NCBI RefSeq assembly: GCF_012931845.1
Contig: NZ_CP051884.1
Span: 2,976,001 to 3,040,000, forward strand
Direction: 5' to 3'
DNA: 64,000 bases
From: Cellulomonas taurus
GTDB lineage: Bacteria > Actinomycetota > Actinomycetes > Actinomycetales > Cellulomonadaceae
Under the pieces are notes generated by a model that did not search any database, was not told the origin of the DNA, and was given only the letters and a program-made list of their open reading frames with translations. The position numbers and the translations under genes are program-made. The stretch's first letter is position 1; the number at the start of each line of letters is the position of its first letter. Shown here piece after piece: positions 17,477-27,200 of this stretch.

Positions 17477-19812
17477 GCGACCTCGGGCTGCCGCTGCGGC
17501 TGGGCGTGCTGCTGTCGGCCGATGTGGCGACCGACCCGGGTGCGCGGGCACTCGCCGCCGAACGGGACCGACTCGACCTGGTCGCCATCCGCGCCGAGGT
17601 CGCCACCCCGCACGAACCCCGCCCGTGCGAACCCGGTGCGGCGGCCGACCGAGGTCGGCACTCCGCGCCCGAGGTCGGCACTCCGCCGGGCTCCCCGCGG
17701 CGGGAACTGCCGACTTCGGCGGCGGCCGGGGCTGCCGGGGCGGCCGGGGCGGGTGAGGACGCTGCGGCGGGGGGCGACGACCCGTGGACCGTGGGGGCCT
17801 GGGTGGCGGCGGTGACGTCGGACATCCGGCTGATGGTGGCGGTGGACGGGATCGATCGACCGGCGACCGTGACCGCCCGTGCGGTGGCGAGCCTGGATCA
17901 CCTGGCCGGTGGTCGGGTGGACCTGGTGCTGACCGGGGACGACCCGACGGTGCTGGGCGAGGCGGTGGCAGCGGTGCGCGGGATGTGGGCCACCGCTGAC
18001 CGGACCCCGCTGTACCTGGACGGGACGCGGCACCGGGCCGAGGGGGCACAGCGCGGACCGGCACCGGCGCACACCCCGGTGCTGGGCATCCTGGCCACGG
18101 GACCCACGACCGGGACCGGGACCCGGTCGGCGACGGTGGCCGAGACTGCCGCCGGGTCCGGGGCCGCCACGCTGGCCCTGGCGGCGCGTGAAGCCGACCT
18201 GTGGTGGGCGCTGGGCGACGACGACGCCGACGCCCTGGCGGCAGCTGCCACGGAGGCCGGGCGCTCCCCCGCCGAGATCGGGATCCTGCGCACGGTGTCG
18301 CCGGAGCAGTCGGCCGAGGACTTGGCAGCGCTCGTGCTCACCGGCCGGGCGTCGACCCTCCTGCTGGACGGCGACGACCCGGACTGGGCGACCACCGTGG
18401 CGCCCCGGGTGCGCGAGCTGGTCGCGGCGGGCCGGGAGCGCGCCGGGACCCGGGTCCACCACCCGCGCAGCGCCGCGGTCCGGGCCGCCCGGCGGCCGGG
18501 GATCGACTACGACGGTCTGCCCGCCGACCTGGCGGCCGATGCCGTCGAGCCGGGCGACGCCGCGTATGCGACCGTCCGCTCCGGATACATGCGGGGCGGT
18601 AGCCCGGGGCTGGTGCTGCGGCCCGCCGACACCGCCGGAGTCGTCGCCGCGCTGGCCTGGGCCCGGACGCAGGACGTGCCGTTGGCGATCCGTTCCGGCG
18701 GGCACGGGATCAGCGGCCGGTCGACCAACGACGGCGGCATCGTGCTGGACCTGGGGCGGCTGAACCGGATCGAGGTGCTGGACACCGACCAGCGACTGGT
18801 ACGGGTCGGGCCGGGCGCCCGCTGGGGCGAGGTCGCCCGGGCGCTGGCACCGCACGGCTGGGCGATTACCTCCGGGGACTCGGGCGGGGTCGGGGTCGGC
18901 GGCCTGGCGACCGCGGGCGGGATCGGCTTCCTGGTGCGCGAGCACGGGCTGACGCTGGACCACCTGCGCGCGGCGGAGGTCGTGCTGGCCGACGGCACGG
19001 TGCTGCGGGCCTCGGCGGAGGAGAACCCCGACCTGTTCTGGGGCGTCCGGGGCGCGGGAGCGAACCTCGGCATCGTGACCTCCTTCGAGTTCGTCGCCGA
19101 CCCGGTGACCGACGTGGGCTTCGCCCAGCTGGTCTTCGACGCCACCGACCTGGAGACCTTCCTGGTGGACTACGGCGCCCTGGTCGAGGCGTCGCCCCGG
19201 GACGTCACCCCGTTCGTGCTGATGGGCCGGCCGCAGGGTGGCCGGATCTACGCGCAGGTGATGGCGATGGTCGACAGCACCGACCCGGACGTGGTGATCG
19301 ACCGTCTGCAACCCTTCGCCCAGCTGGCACCACTCGTGCAGCAGCAGGTCCAGCTCCTGCCGTACAGCGCGGTGGTGGTCGCTCCGGACGAACTGCACCA
19401 GGGCGAGGGCGAGCCGGTCACCCGGTCCGGGATGGTCGACCACCTCACCCCCGACTTCGCGCGGGACGCGGCGGCGCTGGTGCGCAGCGGCCACACCTAC
19501 TTCTTCCAGATCCGAGCGGCCGGCGGAGCGGTGGCGGATGTGCCGGAGGACGCGACCGCCTACGCCCACCGGTCGGCGAACTTCTCGGTCGTCGCCTTCG
19601 GCCCGAGTCGGCACCGACTGGACGCGATCTGGGACGCGATGGCCGGACACTTCTCCGGGATCTACTCCAGCTTCGAGACCGACCGGCGACCGGAACGGCT
19701 GGTCGAGGTGTTCCCGGAGCCGACCCTGACCCGGTTGCGCGCGCTGAAGCGCCGTTACGACCCGAGCGACGTGTTCCGGCACAACTTCTCCGTGGCTGCG
19801 ACCTCCGACTGA
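17473..19812 (+). CDS. Two-domain protein: degenerate LLM-like domain fused to a BBE-type FAD oxidoreductase
   Basis: 779 residues. Residues 1-~310 resemble a reduced luciferase-like barrel (RLGVLLSADVA, WTVGAWVAAVTSDIRLMV, GGRVDLVLTGDDP, TLALAAREADLWWALG). Residues ~345-779 are a berberine-bridge-type FAD enzyme: PCMH domain with the flavin-attachment motif RSGGHG (His links FAD), GVGVGGLATAGGIGFL without the second covalent Cys, and a C-terminal BBE domain ending YDPSDVFRHNFSV. A Gly/Ala/Pro-rich insert near residues 55-100 is encoded by a repeat listed separately. The GTG start overlaps the preceding LLM gene. Such FAD enzymes oxidise sugars, alkaloids or polyketides; the substrate is unknown. 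Confidence 0.85.
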   Translation: MSDLGLPLRLGVLLSADVATDPGARALAAERDRLDLVAIRAEVATPHEPRPCEPGAAADRGRHSAPEVGTPPGSPRRELPTSAAAGAAGAAGAGEDAAAGGDDPWTVGAWVAAVTSDIRLMVAVDGIDRPATVTARAVASLDHLAGGRVDLVLTGDDPTVLGEAVAAVRGMWATADRTPLYLDGTRHRAEGAQRGPAPAHTPVLGILATGPTTGTGTRSATVAETAAGSGAATLALAAREADLWWALGDDDADALAAAATEAGRSPAEIGILRTVSPEQSAEDLAALVLTGRASTLLLDGDDPDWATTVAPRVRELVAAGRERAGTRVHHPRSAAVRAARRPGIDYDGLPADLAADAVEPGDAAYATVRSGYMRGGSPGLVLRPADTAGVVAALAWARTQDVPLAIRSGGHGISGRSTNDGGIVLDLGRLNRIEVLDTDQRLVRVGPGARWGEVARALAPHGWAITSGDSGGVGVGGLATAGGIGFLVREHGLTLDHLRAAEVVLADGTVLRASAEENPDLFWGVRGAGANLGIVTSFEFVADPVTDVGFAQLVFDATDLETFLVDYGALVEASPRDVTPFVLMGRPQGGRIYAQVMAMVDSTDPDVVIDRLQPFAQLAPLVQQQVQLLPYSAVVVAPDELHQGEGEPVTRSGMVDHLTPDFARDAAALVRSGHTYFFQIRAAGGAVADVPEDATAYAHRSANFSVVAFGPSRHRLDAIWDAMAGHFSGIYSSFETDRRPERLVEVFPEPTLTRLRALKRRYDPSDVFRHNFSVAATSD
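17651..17720 (+). repeat. GAGGTCGGCA-type repeat inside a coding sequence
   Basis: Two direct copies of a 20-bp unit GAGGTCGGCACTCCGCGCCC (17651 and 17671; the second copy differs slightly at its end) are followed by an inverted relative AACTGCCGACTTCGG (from 17704). The same core occurs in the spacer at 38510-38645. Here it encodes part of the low-complexity linker of the fusion protein without breaking the frame. Confidence 0.6.
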
Positions 19813-19863
19813 CCCGGCTAGCCTGTCCGGGCGCATCCGGGCGGAGGGGACGACGGAGGGGTC

Positions 19864-20262
19864 ATGGAGCACACCGGGGCCGAGCGGTGGACGGTGCCGT
19901 CCCGCCTGTCGGCGGTGCCCACCGCGCGCCGGTGGGCCGCCCGGTTCCTGGTCGACCGGGGAGCACCCGACGATCTGGTCGCCACGGTGGAGCTACTGGT
20001 CAGCGAGCTGGTCACCAATGCTGTGCGCCATGCCGAGACCGGTGCGGTGAGCATCGCGATCAGGATCGAGGCGGACCGGGTCGTGGTCGAGGTGCAGGAC
20101 GACGATCCCCTGCCGCCGAGTCTGGTCGTCGCGGGCCCCGGGGACGTCGGCGGGCGCGGGATCGGCATGCTCGACCGCTTCGGCGCCGACTGGGGAGTCA
20201 CTGACCGCGGACCCAGCGGCAAGGTGGTCTGGTTCGCGCTGGGGATGTCCACGGAATCGTGA
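19864..20262 (+). CDS. Anti-sigma-factor-type serine kinase / ATP-binding protein (HATPase_c)
   Basis: A 132-residue GHKL ATPase of the RsbW/SpoIIAB-like actinobacterial family. Seen: N-box ELLVSELVTNAVRHAETG, G1 box VEVQDDDPLPP (more usually D-x-S/G) and G2 region GGRGIGMLDRFGADWG. Such proteins bind sigma or anti-anti-sigma factors and phosphorylate the latter. ATG at 19864 just after GGAGGGG. No sigma or STAS gene is adjacent; the SpoIIE-type phosphatase at 38675 is the only candidate pathway partner in the window, which is speculation. Confidence 0.83.
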   Translation: MEHTGAERWTVPSRLSAVPTARRWAARFLVDRGAPDDLVATVELLVSELVTNAVRHAETGAVSIAIRIEADRVVVEVQDDDPLPPSLVVAGPGDVGGRGIGMLDRFGADWGVTDRGPSGKVVWFALGMSTES

Positions 20263-20296
20263 TCTGAGCGTCCGGCTGCCGGGTGAGGTCCTCGCC

Positions 20297-20302
20297 TACG
20301 GT
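20297..20302 (+). promoter_or_regulatory. -10 box of the penicillin-binding protein gene, leaderless configuration
   Basis: TACGGT followed by exactly six bases and the ATG at 20309; no Shine-Dalgarno sequence is present. Confidence 0.45.
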
Positions 20303-20308
20303 GGTCCC

Positions 20309-22663
20309 ATGGTCAGACCGCCGCGACAGTCCCGACGACGGATGTCCGTCTTCACCGCGTTCGGGCTCGTGATCGCCCTGCTGGTCACGTCGGCGGTGGG
20401 CGGGGTGCTGGCGGCCGGGCTGGTGGCTCCGGCGGTCGCGATGGCCGACGGCACCACCGACATGGCGGTCCAGGCGTTCGAGGACCTGCCGACCGAGCTG
20501 GAGCGCCAACCGCTGTCGGAGAAGTCGGTGATGCTCGCCTCGGACGGCACCACCGAGCTGGCCGAGTTCTGGGCGGAGAACCGGATCGTCGTCCCGCTAG
20601 CGGCGGTGAGCGAGCCGATGCAGAACGCGGTGATCGCCACCGAGGACAAGCGGTTCTACCAGCACGGCGGCATCGACCCGACCGGCATGCTGCGCGCCGC
20701 CGTGCGGAACCTGACCAACCCGGGCCGCACCGAGGGCGCCTCGACCCTGACCCAGCAGTACATCAAGAACGTGCTGATCGAGGCGGCGGTGCGGGACGGC
20801 GACCTGGCGGCGGTGGACCAGGCACGCGAGGCCGACGGCCCGGAGGGCTACCTGCGCAAACTCCGGGAGGCGAAGCTCGCCATCGCCCTGGAGAAGGAGA
20901 TGACCAAGGACGAGATCCTGGAGTCGTACCTGAACATCGCGCAGTTCGGCCTGAACACCTACGGCGTGGAGGCGGCCGCCCAGCGGTACTTCAGCATCTC
21001 CGCCGCCGAGCTGAACTACGTGCAGGCCGCCACGATCGCCGGGATCACCCAGAGCCCCAGCGCCTTCGACCCCACGCGGAACCCGGAGGCCGGCCAGGAG
21101 CGCCGTAACCGGGTGCTGCGCCTGATGTACGCCCAGGGCTACATCACCCGGCAGGAGCTGCACATGGGCCTGGCGGCTCCGCTGCCGGAGACCCTGGTGC
21201 TCAGCGAACCGCGGGTCGGCTGCATGGCCGCCGAGCAGACGGTGCGCGGATCGGGCTACTTCTGCGACTACGTGACCAAGGTGATCCGCAACGACCAGAC
21301 CTTCGGTGCGACGCCGGAGGAGCGGATCGACCGGCTGTACCGCGGTGGTCTGACCATCACCACCACCCTGGACGTGCGTGAGCAGACCATCGCCGACGAG
21401 GAGGTGAAGAACGGGGTCCCGGTCGACGACGCGTCCGGGGTCGCCTCCGCCCTGGTCACCGTGGAACCCGGCACCGGGAAGATCACCTCGATGGCCCAGA
21501 ACCGGGTCTACAACAACACCGAGGAACACGGCGACCGCGAGACCGCGGTCAACTACAACACCGACTTCGCCTACGGCGGTGGGAGCGGGTTCCCGCCCGG
21601 ATCGACCTTCAAGCCCTTCACCCTGACCCAGTGGCTGAAGGAGGGGCACAACCTGAGCCAGACCGTGGACGGCACGCGGTTCTCCTACCGGTTCAGCGAG
21701 TTCACCGCGCCCTGCACCGGGTTGAACGGGTCGACCGAGTACCGGTTCTCCAACGCCGAGGGCCCCCGGTCGGGCGGGGTGATGACCGTTCAGCAGGCCA
21801 CCTCCGGTTCGGTGAACTCCGGGTACCTGGCGATGGCCTCGCAGATCAACCTGTGCGGGATCATCGACACCGCCACCTCCCTCGGCATCCACCGGGCGGG
21901 CGGCTCCTCCGGCGACGGGCCGTTCCAGGTGCTGCCGGCCAACGTCCTCGGCTCCGACTCGGTGGCGCCGTTGACCATGGCCGCTGCCTTTGCCGCCTTC
22001 GCCTCGGGTGGCACGTACTGCACCCCGGTGGCGATCCTCGCGGTCTCCGACGCGAACGGTCAGCCGCTGCCGGTCCCGGACGCCGGTTGCCACCCGGCCC
22101 TGGACCCGGCGATCGCCAATGCCGTCGCCTTCGCGCTCAGCGGGGTGTGGAACGGCACCGCGAGCACCACGGCGCCCCCGTTCACCGCGGCGGGCAAGAC
22201 CGGCACCACCTCGCGGAACGAGCACACCTGGTTCGTCGGGTTCACCCCGGTGCGGTCCACCGCGGTCTGGGTGGGGCACGCGGAGGGCATGGTGCCGATG
22301 CAGCGGGTCACCATCAACGGAGCGACCTACCGGAACGTCTTCGGATCGTCGGTGGCGGTGCCGACCTGGAAGCGGTTCATGGAACGCACCCTCACCGGGG
22401 TGGGCGTGCCGCCGTTCGGTGCGCCGAACCCGGATCAGGTGGTCGGACAGCAGGTCGGGGTGCCGTCGGTGGTGGGGCAGAACCAGACCGCCGCGATCAC
22501 CGCACTCGCCGGGGCCGGGTTCCCGGCGCGGATCGCCGGGGCGTCCCCCGATGCGGCGCCCGCCGGCACCGTGATCCAGCAGTCCCCCTCCGGGGCGGCT
22601 CCGCCGGGGACCACGATCAGCCTGGTGCTGTCGACCGGGACCCCGGCACCGCCCGCGGGGTAG
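20309..22663 (+). CDS. Class A penicillin-binding protein with PASTA domain
   Basis: 784 residues. A short basic cytoplasmic start and one membrane anchor (residues ~15-45) are followed by a glycosyltransferase 51 domain (ATEDKRFYQHGG, EGASTLTQQYIKN), then a transpeptidase domain with active-site STFK (Ser432, Lys435), SVN (501-503) and KTGT (Lys630). One PASTA domain closes the protein (~residues 710-780). It polymerises and cross-links peptidoglycan outside the membrane; PASTA domains bind muropeptides. All catalytic motifs are intact. Likely monocistronic, with a hairpin terminator downstream. Confidence 0.94.
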   Translation: MVRPPRQSRRRMSVFTAFGLVIALLVTSAVGGVLAAGLVAPAVAMADGTTDMAVQAFEDLPTELERQPLSEKSVMLASDGTTELAEFWAENRIVVPLAAVSEPMQNAVIATEDKRFYQHGGIDPTGMLRAAVRNLTNPGRTEGASTLTQQYIKNVLIEAAVRDGDLAAVDQAREADGPEGYLRKLREAKLAIALEKEMTKDEILESYLNIAQFGLNTYGVEAAAQRYFSISAAELNYVQAATIAGITQSPSAFDPTRNPEAGQERRNRVLRLMYAQGYITRQELHMGLAAPLPETLVLSEPRVGCMAAEQTVRGSGYFCDYVTKVIRNDQTFGATPEERIDRLYRGGLTITTTLDVREQTIADEEVKNGVPVDDASGVASALVTVEPGTGKITSMAQNRVYNNTEEHGDRETAVNYNTDFAYGGGSGFPPGSTFKPFTLTQWLKEGHNLSQTVDGTRFSYRFSEFTAPCTGLNGSTEYRFSNAEGPRSGGVMTVQQATSGSVNSGYLAMASQINLCGIIDTATSLGIHRAGGSSGDGPFQVLPANVLGSDSVAPLTMAAAFAAFASGGTYCTPVAILAVSDANGQPLPVPDAGCHPALDPAIANAVAFALSGVWNGTASTTAPPFTAAGKTGTTSRNEHTWFVGFTPVRSTAVWVGHAEGMVPMQRVTINGATYRNVFGSSVAVPTWKRFMERTLTGVGVPPFGAPNPDQVVGQQVGVPSVVGQNQTAAITALAGAGFPARIAGASPDAAPAGTVIQQSPSGAAPPGTTISLVLSTGTPAPPAG

Positions 22664-22711
22664 CACCGCGCCCGGTCACCGTCCTGCGCGCGACGCGGCC
22701 TGCTGGGTCGG

Positions 22712-22748
22712 CGGCGCGGGGCCGCTCAACCGCAAGGCCCCCGCGCCG
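22712..22748. terminator. Bidirectional terminator hairpin
   Basis: CGGCGCGGGGCC (22712-22723) pairs with GGCCCCCGCGCCG (22736-22748) with one bulged base, between the convergent PBP gene and the small Cys-protein gene. Confidence 0.7.
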
Positions 22749-22760
22749 AGGACGTGCGGG

Positions 22761-22916
22761 TCAGGCGGACTTGCTCAGCGCCGGGGCGTCCTCGTCCAGG
22801 ACCACCAGCTCGGTCTCGCCGTCGGTCATCCGGATCAGCACGGCGCGGGTGCCACAGACGCAGACCAGCTCGATGCCGTCCCCGTCGTCGAAGTAGGTGC
22901 AGACGTGTGCGCTCAT
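22761..22916 (-). CDS. Small conserved-looking cysteine protein, 51 residues
   Basis: Not assigned to a known family. It begins MSAHVCTYFDDGDG and has three cysteines (HVC and VCVCG), the last pair as CxC, followed by a beta-rich acidic part (VLIRMTDGETELVVLDED). This could be a metal-binding beta hairpin. ATG at 22916 with GAGGG immediately upstream. Divergent from the ArsR-type regulator. Confidence 0.6.
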   Translation of the reverse strand: MSAHVCTYFDDGDGIELVCVCGTRAVLIRMTDGETELVVLDEDAPALSKSA

Positions 22917-22983
22917 GCCCTCGACGGTAGAACCGACCACCGACACGGTGGCCCACACCGGCCCGCGTGTCGCCGATCCGACC

Positions 22984-23011
22984 GGTTGCTCAACCCTCCG
23001 GTTGCCCAACT
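22984..23011 (+). promoter_or_regulatory. Tandem dyad upstream of the ArsR-type gene (candidate operator)
   Basis: GGTTGCTCAACC (22984-22995) is a 5-2-5 dyad. A second related copy GGTTGCCCAACT starts 16 bp later at 23000. They lie between divergent genes, just before the regulator's start, as expected for autoregulation. Confidence 0.45.
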
Positions 23012-23038
23012 GTCACCGCGAATGATCTGATCGGGGCC

Positions 23039-23479
23039 GTGGACGCCCTGACACCCGTGTTCTCAGCCCTCGCCGACCCCACCCGGCGGGACATCGTCGC
23101 GCGCCTGGCCCACGGCGATGCCACGGCGGGCGAGCTGGCGGCACCCTATGGGATCAGCCCGCAGGCGGTGTCCAAGCATCTGCGCGTGCTGGAGGACGCG
23201 GGGCTGGTCAGCCGTCGCCGGGAGGCGCAGCGGCGGCCGGTGCACCTGGAGGTGGACCAGCTGGACCTGCTGACCATGTGGATCGAGCGGCAGCGACGCA
23301 CCGCACTGCTGCACGCGGCGGAGCTGGCGGCGGCGGAGGCAGCCGAACGGGAGGCAGCCGAACGGGCTGCCGCTGGGGCCGGGGAACGCCCAGCGGAACC
23401 GGCTGGACCGGCGTTGCACGGCGGCACGGACCGGGTGTTCCAGCCGTGGGACCTGGGCTCGCGCCGGATCGACGGCTGA
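23039..23479 (+). CDS. ArsR-family winged-helix regulator
   Basis: 146 residues. The core VFSALADPTRRDIVARL...GELAAPYGISPQAVSKHLRVLEDAGLVSRRREAQRRP is a textbook ArsR/SdpR-like winged helix. No metal-binding CVC motif is present in the recognition helix, so it is unlikely to be a classical metal sensor. An Ala/Glu-rich helix and a C-terminal FQPWDLGSRR tail follow. I chose GTG 23039, preceded by GGGG; in-frame starts further upstream would run through the candidate operator. Its targets are unknown. Confidence 0.83.
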   Translation: MDALTPVFSALADPTRRDIVARLAHGDATAGELAAPYGISPQAVSKHLRVLEDAGLVSRRREAQRRPVHLEVDQLDLLTMWIERQRRTALLHAAELAAAEAAEREAAERAAAGAGERPAEPAGPALHGGTDRVFQPWDLGSRRIDG

Positions 23480-23522
23480 GCGCCGGGCAGCACCGCCCCG
23501 GGTCGTCGGGGGAACCCGTGGG

Positions 23523-24137
23523 TCAGTTCGTGAACGCCCAGTGCCAGGGCTCGCGCGGCGTGTCCTCGACGAAGCCGTAGCGTCCGCCGTTCTCCCGCAT
23601 CCAGGCCTGGGCGGTCGCGTCGAGCTTGAGGTCGGCGGCCATGCCCCAGCCGTGGTGGCTGGTGCCGGGCACCGCTGCCAGACCGCCCTCCGAGTACAGC
23701 CCCTTGCGGGCGGCGACGTCGACCTGGGCCTCGTAGGACCGGTAGGAGTCGGTGATCCCGATGGTGACGCCCTGCGCCTTCGCGTCGGCGATCAGGCTGG
23801 TGAGGGCCGTGGCGGCGGGGGCCCACAGCCGGTGGCCGGTGTCGCCGACCTGTTGCAGGGCCGAGGCCGGGATCTTGCCGTTGCCGTAGGCGGCCAGGGC
23901 GGCGGGGACGCCGTCGGCGTTCCGGGTGGTGTCGACAGCCCCCAGTCCCGCGCTCGGGGCGGCCACCGCGGCGGCATCCGTGCTGGTGGCCAGGGACCCG
24001 GTCTGGGCCGCGAGCGCCTGGGCGAAGGACACCCCGCTGCTGCTGGTCGCGGTGGACCCGAATCGGGTGCCCAAGGACGACAGATCGGCCTGGATGGCGG
24101 CGATCCTGGACGTGATGGCGGTGATGCCCTCGGTCAT
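23523..24137 (-). CDS. M15-family D-alanyl-D-alanine carboxypeptidase-like peptidase
   Basis: 204 residues. The catalytic domain (~residues 85-204) shows the VanY/M15 zinc motifs: SYRSYEAQ, SHHGWGMAADL (HxxxxxxD) and EPWHWAF (second zinc His). It would trim peptidoglycan peptides. No signal peptide is visible. The N-terminus (MTEGITAITSRIAAIQADL, then a Ser/Ala-rich stretch with FAQALAAQ) resembles N-termini of flagellar-cluster muramidases, suggesting non-classical export; this is inference, and no flagellar genes are in the window. Confidence 0.8.
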   Translation of the reverse strand: MTEGITAITSRIAAIQADLSSLGTRFGSTATSSSGVSFAQALAAQTGSLATSTDAAAVAAPSAGLGAVDTTRNADGVPAALAAYGNGKIPASALQQVGDTGHRLWAPAATALTSLIADAKAQGVTIGITDSYRSYEAQVDVAARKGLYSEGGLAAVPGTSHHGWGMAADLKLDATAQAWMRENGGRYGFVEDTPREPWHWAFTN

Positions 24138-24198
24138 GCGGTGTGGTCCTCCCCGGTCACCCCACCCATCGGCGGAGGAGCGCGGGGACTGAGGGCAA

Positions 24199-24242
24199 GC
24201 CGCCGCCCCGTTCCCGGGTGCGGTCGGAAACGGGGCGGCGGC
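24199..24242 (-). terminator. Terminator of the giant TIG-repeat gene
   Basis: A 14-bp GC stem, GCCGCCGCCCCGTT (24199-24212) with AACGGGGCGGCGGC (24229-24242), lies downstream of the giant gene and upstream of the M15 peptidase gene. Confidence 0.75.
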
Positions 24243-24289
24243 GGTCGAGGAGGGCCCCACCGGGTGGTGGCGGGGTGGGGCCCGGTGGG

Positions 24290-27200
24290 TCAGCGGCGCG
24301 GCACCACCGACCGACGGCGGCGCACCAGCGCCTGGCGGGTCACCAGGAGTCCGGCACCGACCATCACCAGGAGCAGCGCGGCCCAGGGTGCCTGGCCGGA
24401 GTCGGCGCCGGTGATCGCCAGTCGCCACGGGTTGAGCCCGTTCATGGTCTGCGCCGCGGTGTAGACGGCGTCGGCGACGTAGAACAGGGTCACCGCCGTG
24501 GTGCCGCCCGGCGTGATCACGATGGCGGTCTGGGCACCGGGTGCACAGGCCGGGGCGACGAAGGTCAGCGAGCTGCCGTCGGGCGCCACGGTCACCTGGT
24601 CGGCCGGGATCAGCTGACCGCAGATCTGCACCGAGGTCTGGCCCGGCACGAATCCGGAGCCACCGATCGTCACCGGGACGCCGCCGCCGGCCGGGACGGT
24701 GCCCGGGTCGACCCCCGACGCGACCGGCGGACCCGGCAGGGTGACATCGGCGCGGTACTCGTAGGTCAGCGCGGGCGACTGCTGCGCACCCACGGTGACC
24801 ACCAGCGGGACCACCCCGACCGGGTGCGGCGGGGTCACGGCCAGCAGGGTGTCCGCGTCCAGCACCGTCACGGCCGCGCCGATCCCGTCGAAGGTGACCA
24901 CGGTCTGGCCCTCGACGAACCCGGTGCCGGTGATCGTGACCGTCTGACCGCCGGAGGTCGGACCGACCCGCGGCGTGTAACCGGTCACCGTCAGCGGGTC
25001 CTCACCACCACCGGGGCTGGTCTCCTCGAGGTAGGTGAACGCCCCCGGCAGCGCCGTGGTGCCGTCGGTGTTGGTGAAGGCGACGTCCACCGGGCCGGGG
25101 TCGTGGGCCGGGGTGGAGACCACCGCGGTCGCCGGGGCCGCGGACAGGATCGTCGCCGCCAGCCCGTCGAAGGTGACCGAGGTGAGCGAGTCCAGACCGG
25201 TTCCGGTCAGGGTGACCTCGGTGCCACCGATCGCCGGGCCGACGGCCGGGGTGATCGAGTCGATGGTCGGCCCGTCGTCCGCCAGGTAGCCGTACCCGTC
25301 GGCGAGGGTCGCGTCCTGGCCGGGCAGCACCACGGTCACGTCGACCAGCCCGGGGTCCTGCTCCGGTGCGGTCACGGCGAGGGTGGAGGCCACGGCGAAC
25401 AGGACCGGACCCTCCGGCTCGACGACCTGGAGATCCGTGCCCGGGACCCCATCGAAGAGCACCTCGGTGGCCCGGGCCAGGTTCCCGCCGACGATGGTCA
25501 CCCGGGTACCTCCCTCGTCCGGTCCCTGGGGCGGGGTGAGGGACGTGATCGACGGCGGCTCGTAGGCGAGCTGACCGGCGGTCATCGTCCCGGCCGGGAA
25601 GACCAGCTCCACCGGCACGGGGCCATCGAGTTCGGAGGGCGGCACGGTCGCGGTGACCCAGCTGCCGTCCTGCGCCACGACCAGGTCGTCGGCGTCGATG
25701 CCGTTGATCCGCACACCGGTCACGTTCTGCAGACCGGTGCCGGTGATCAGCAGCTCGTCGCCGCCGTGGGTGGGCACGATCGCCGGGGAGATCGCCCCGG
25801 CGCTCGCCTCGGTGCCGTCGTCCTCGTAGGTGAGATCACCGGCCGGCACCTCACCGGCCGGGAAGACGATCACCACGGGTGCCGCGCCCGGCGTGCTGCC
25901 CGCCGGGACGGTGAAGGTGATCGTGGCGCCGTCGGGTGCGACGACCACGTCCTGGGCGGCGACCCCGCCGACCGTGACGCCGGTGGCGTTCTGCAGCCCG
26001 GTGCCACTGATGGTGACCGTGGTCCCGCCGGACAGCGGGGCGGTCTCCGGGTCGATGCCGGTGACCGTGGCCCCGGCCCCGTCGTCGGCGTAGGTCAGGT
26101 CACCGGCCGGGAGCTCGCCCGCCGGGAACTGGACCACGACCGGCTGGTCGCCGGGCACCGTGCCCGGGGGCGCGGTGAAGGTGATCGTGCTGCCGTCCGG
26201 TGCGACCACCACGTCCGCTGCGGGGACCCCGCCGACCGTGACGCCGGTCGCGTTGCCCAGTCCGGTGCCGGTGATCGTGACCGTGGTGCCGCCGTCCAGC
26301 GGGACCGTCGGCGGTTGCAGATCGCCGACGGTGGCCTGCGAGCCGTCGTCGGCGTAGGTCAGGTCACCGGCGGGCAGCTCACCCGCGGGGAAGACGACCT
26401 CGACCGTGGCGGTGCTCGGCGTGCTGCCGGGCGGGGCGGTGAAGGTGATCGTGCTGCCGTCCGGTGCGACCACCACGTCCGCCGCGGGGACACCGTCCAC
26501 CGTGACGCCGGTCGCCGCGCCGAGGCCGGTGCCGGTCAGGGTGACCGTGGTGCCGCCCGCGAGCGGGACGGTATCCGGGCTCAGACCGGTGACGGCGGCG
26601 CCCGACCCGTCGTCCAGGTAGGTGAAGGCGTCGGTCAGGGTCAGGTCCAGCCCCGGCTGGATCAGCACCACGGTGGCGGTGCCGACCGGGTGCGCCGGGG
26701 TGGTGAAGGTGACCGTGGTGGCGGCGGCGACCACTCCGGTGGCCGGAAGACCGTCCACCTCGACCGCGGTCACGGCGCCCAGATCGGTGCCGGTGACGGT
26801 GACGTCGGTGCCGCCGGAGATCGGCCCCTGGGTCGGGGTCAGATCGGTGGCGGTGGACCCGATGTAGGTCAGCCCACCGGCGAGCACGTCACCGGCCGGG
26901 GTGGTCAGCACCACCGGCAGCTGACCGACGACCTCGCTGGCCGGGATGGTCAGCGTCAGCTCGGTGCCGTCACCGTTCACGGTGATCCCGTCGACGGCCA
27001 CGTCGCCGATGGTCACGCCGGTCACGGCGTCCAGTCCGGTGCCGGTGATCGTCAGGGTGCCGCCACCGGCGACCGGGGAGTCGCCCGGGGTGATGCCCGC
27101 GACCACGACCCCGGTGCCGTCGGCCAGGTACTCGTACCCGTCGGGCAGGGTCGCATCCGCGCCGGGGAACGCGATCACCACGTCCACCACCCCCGCCGCG

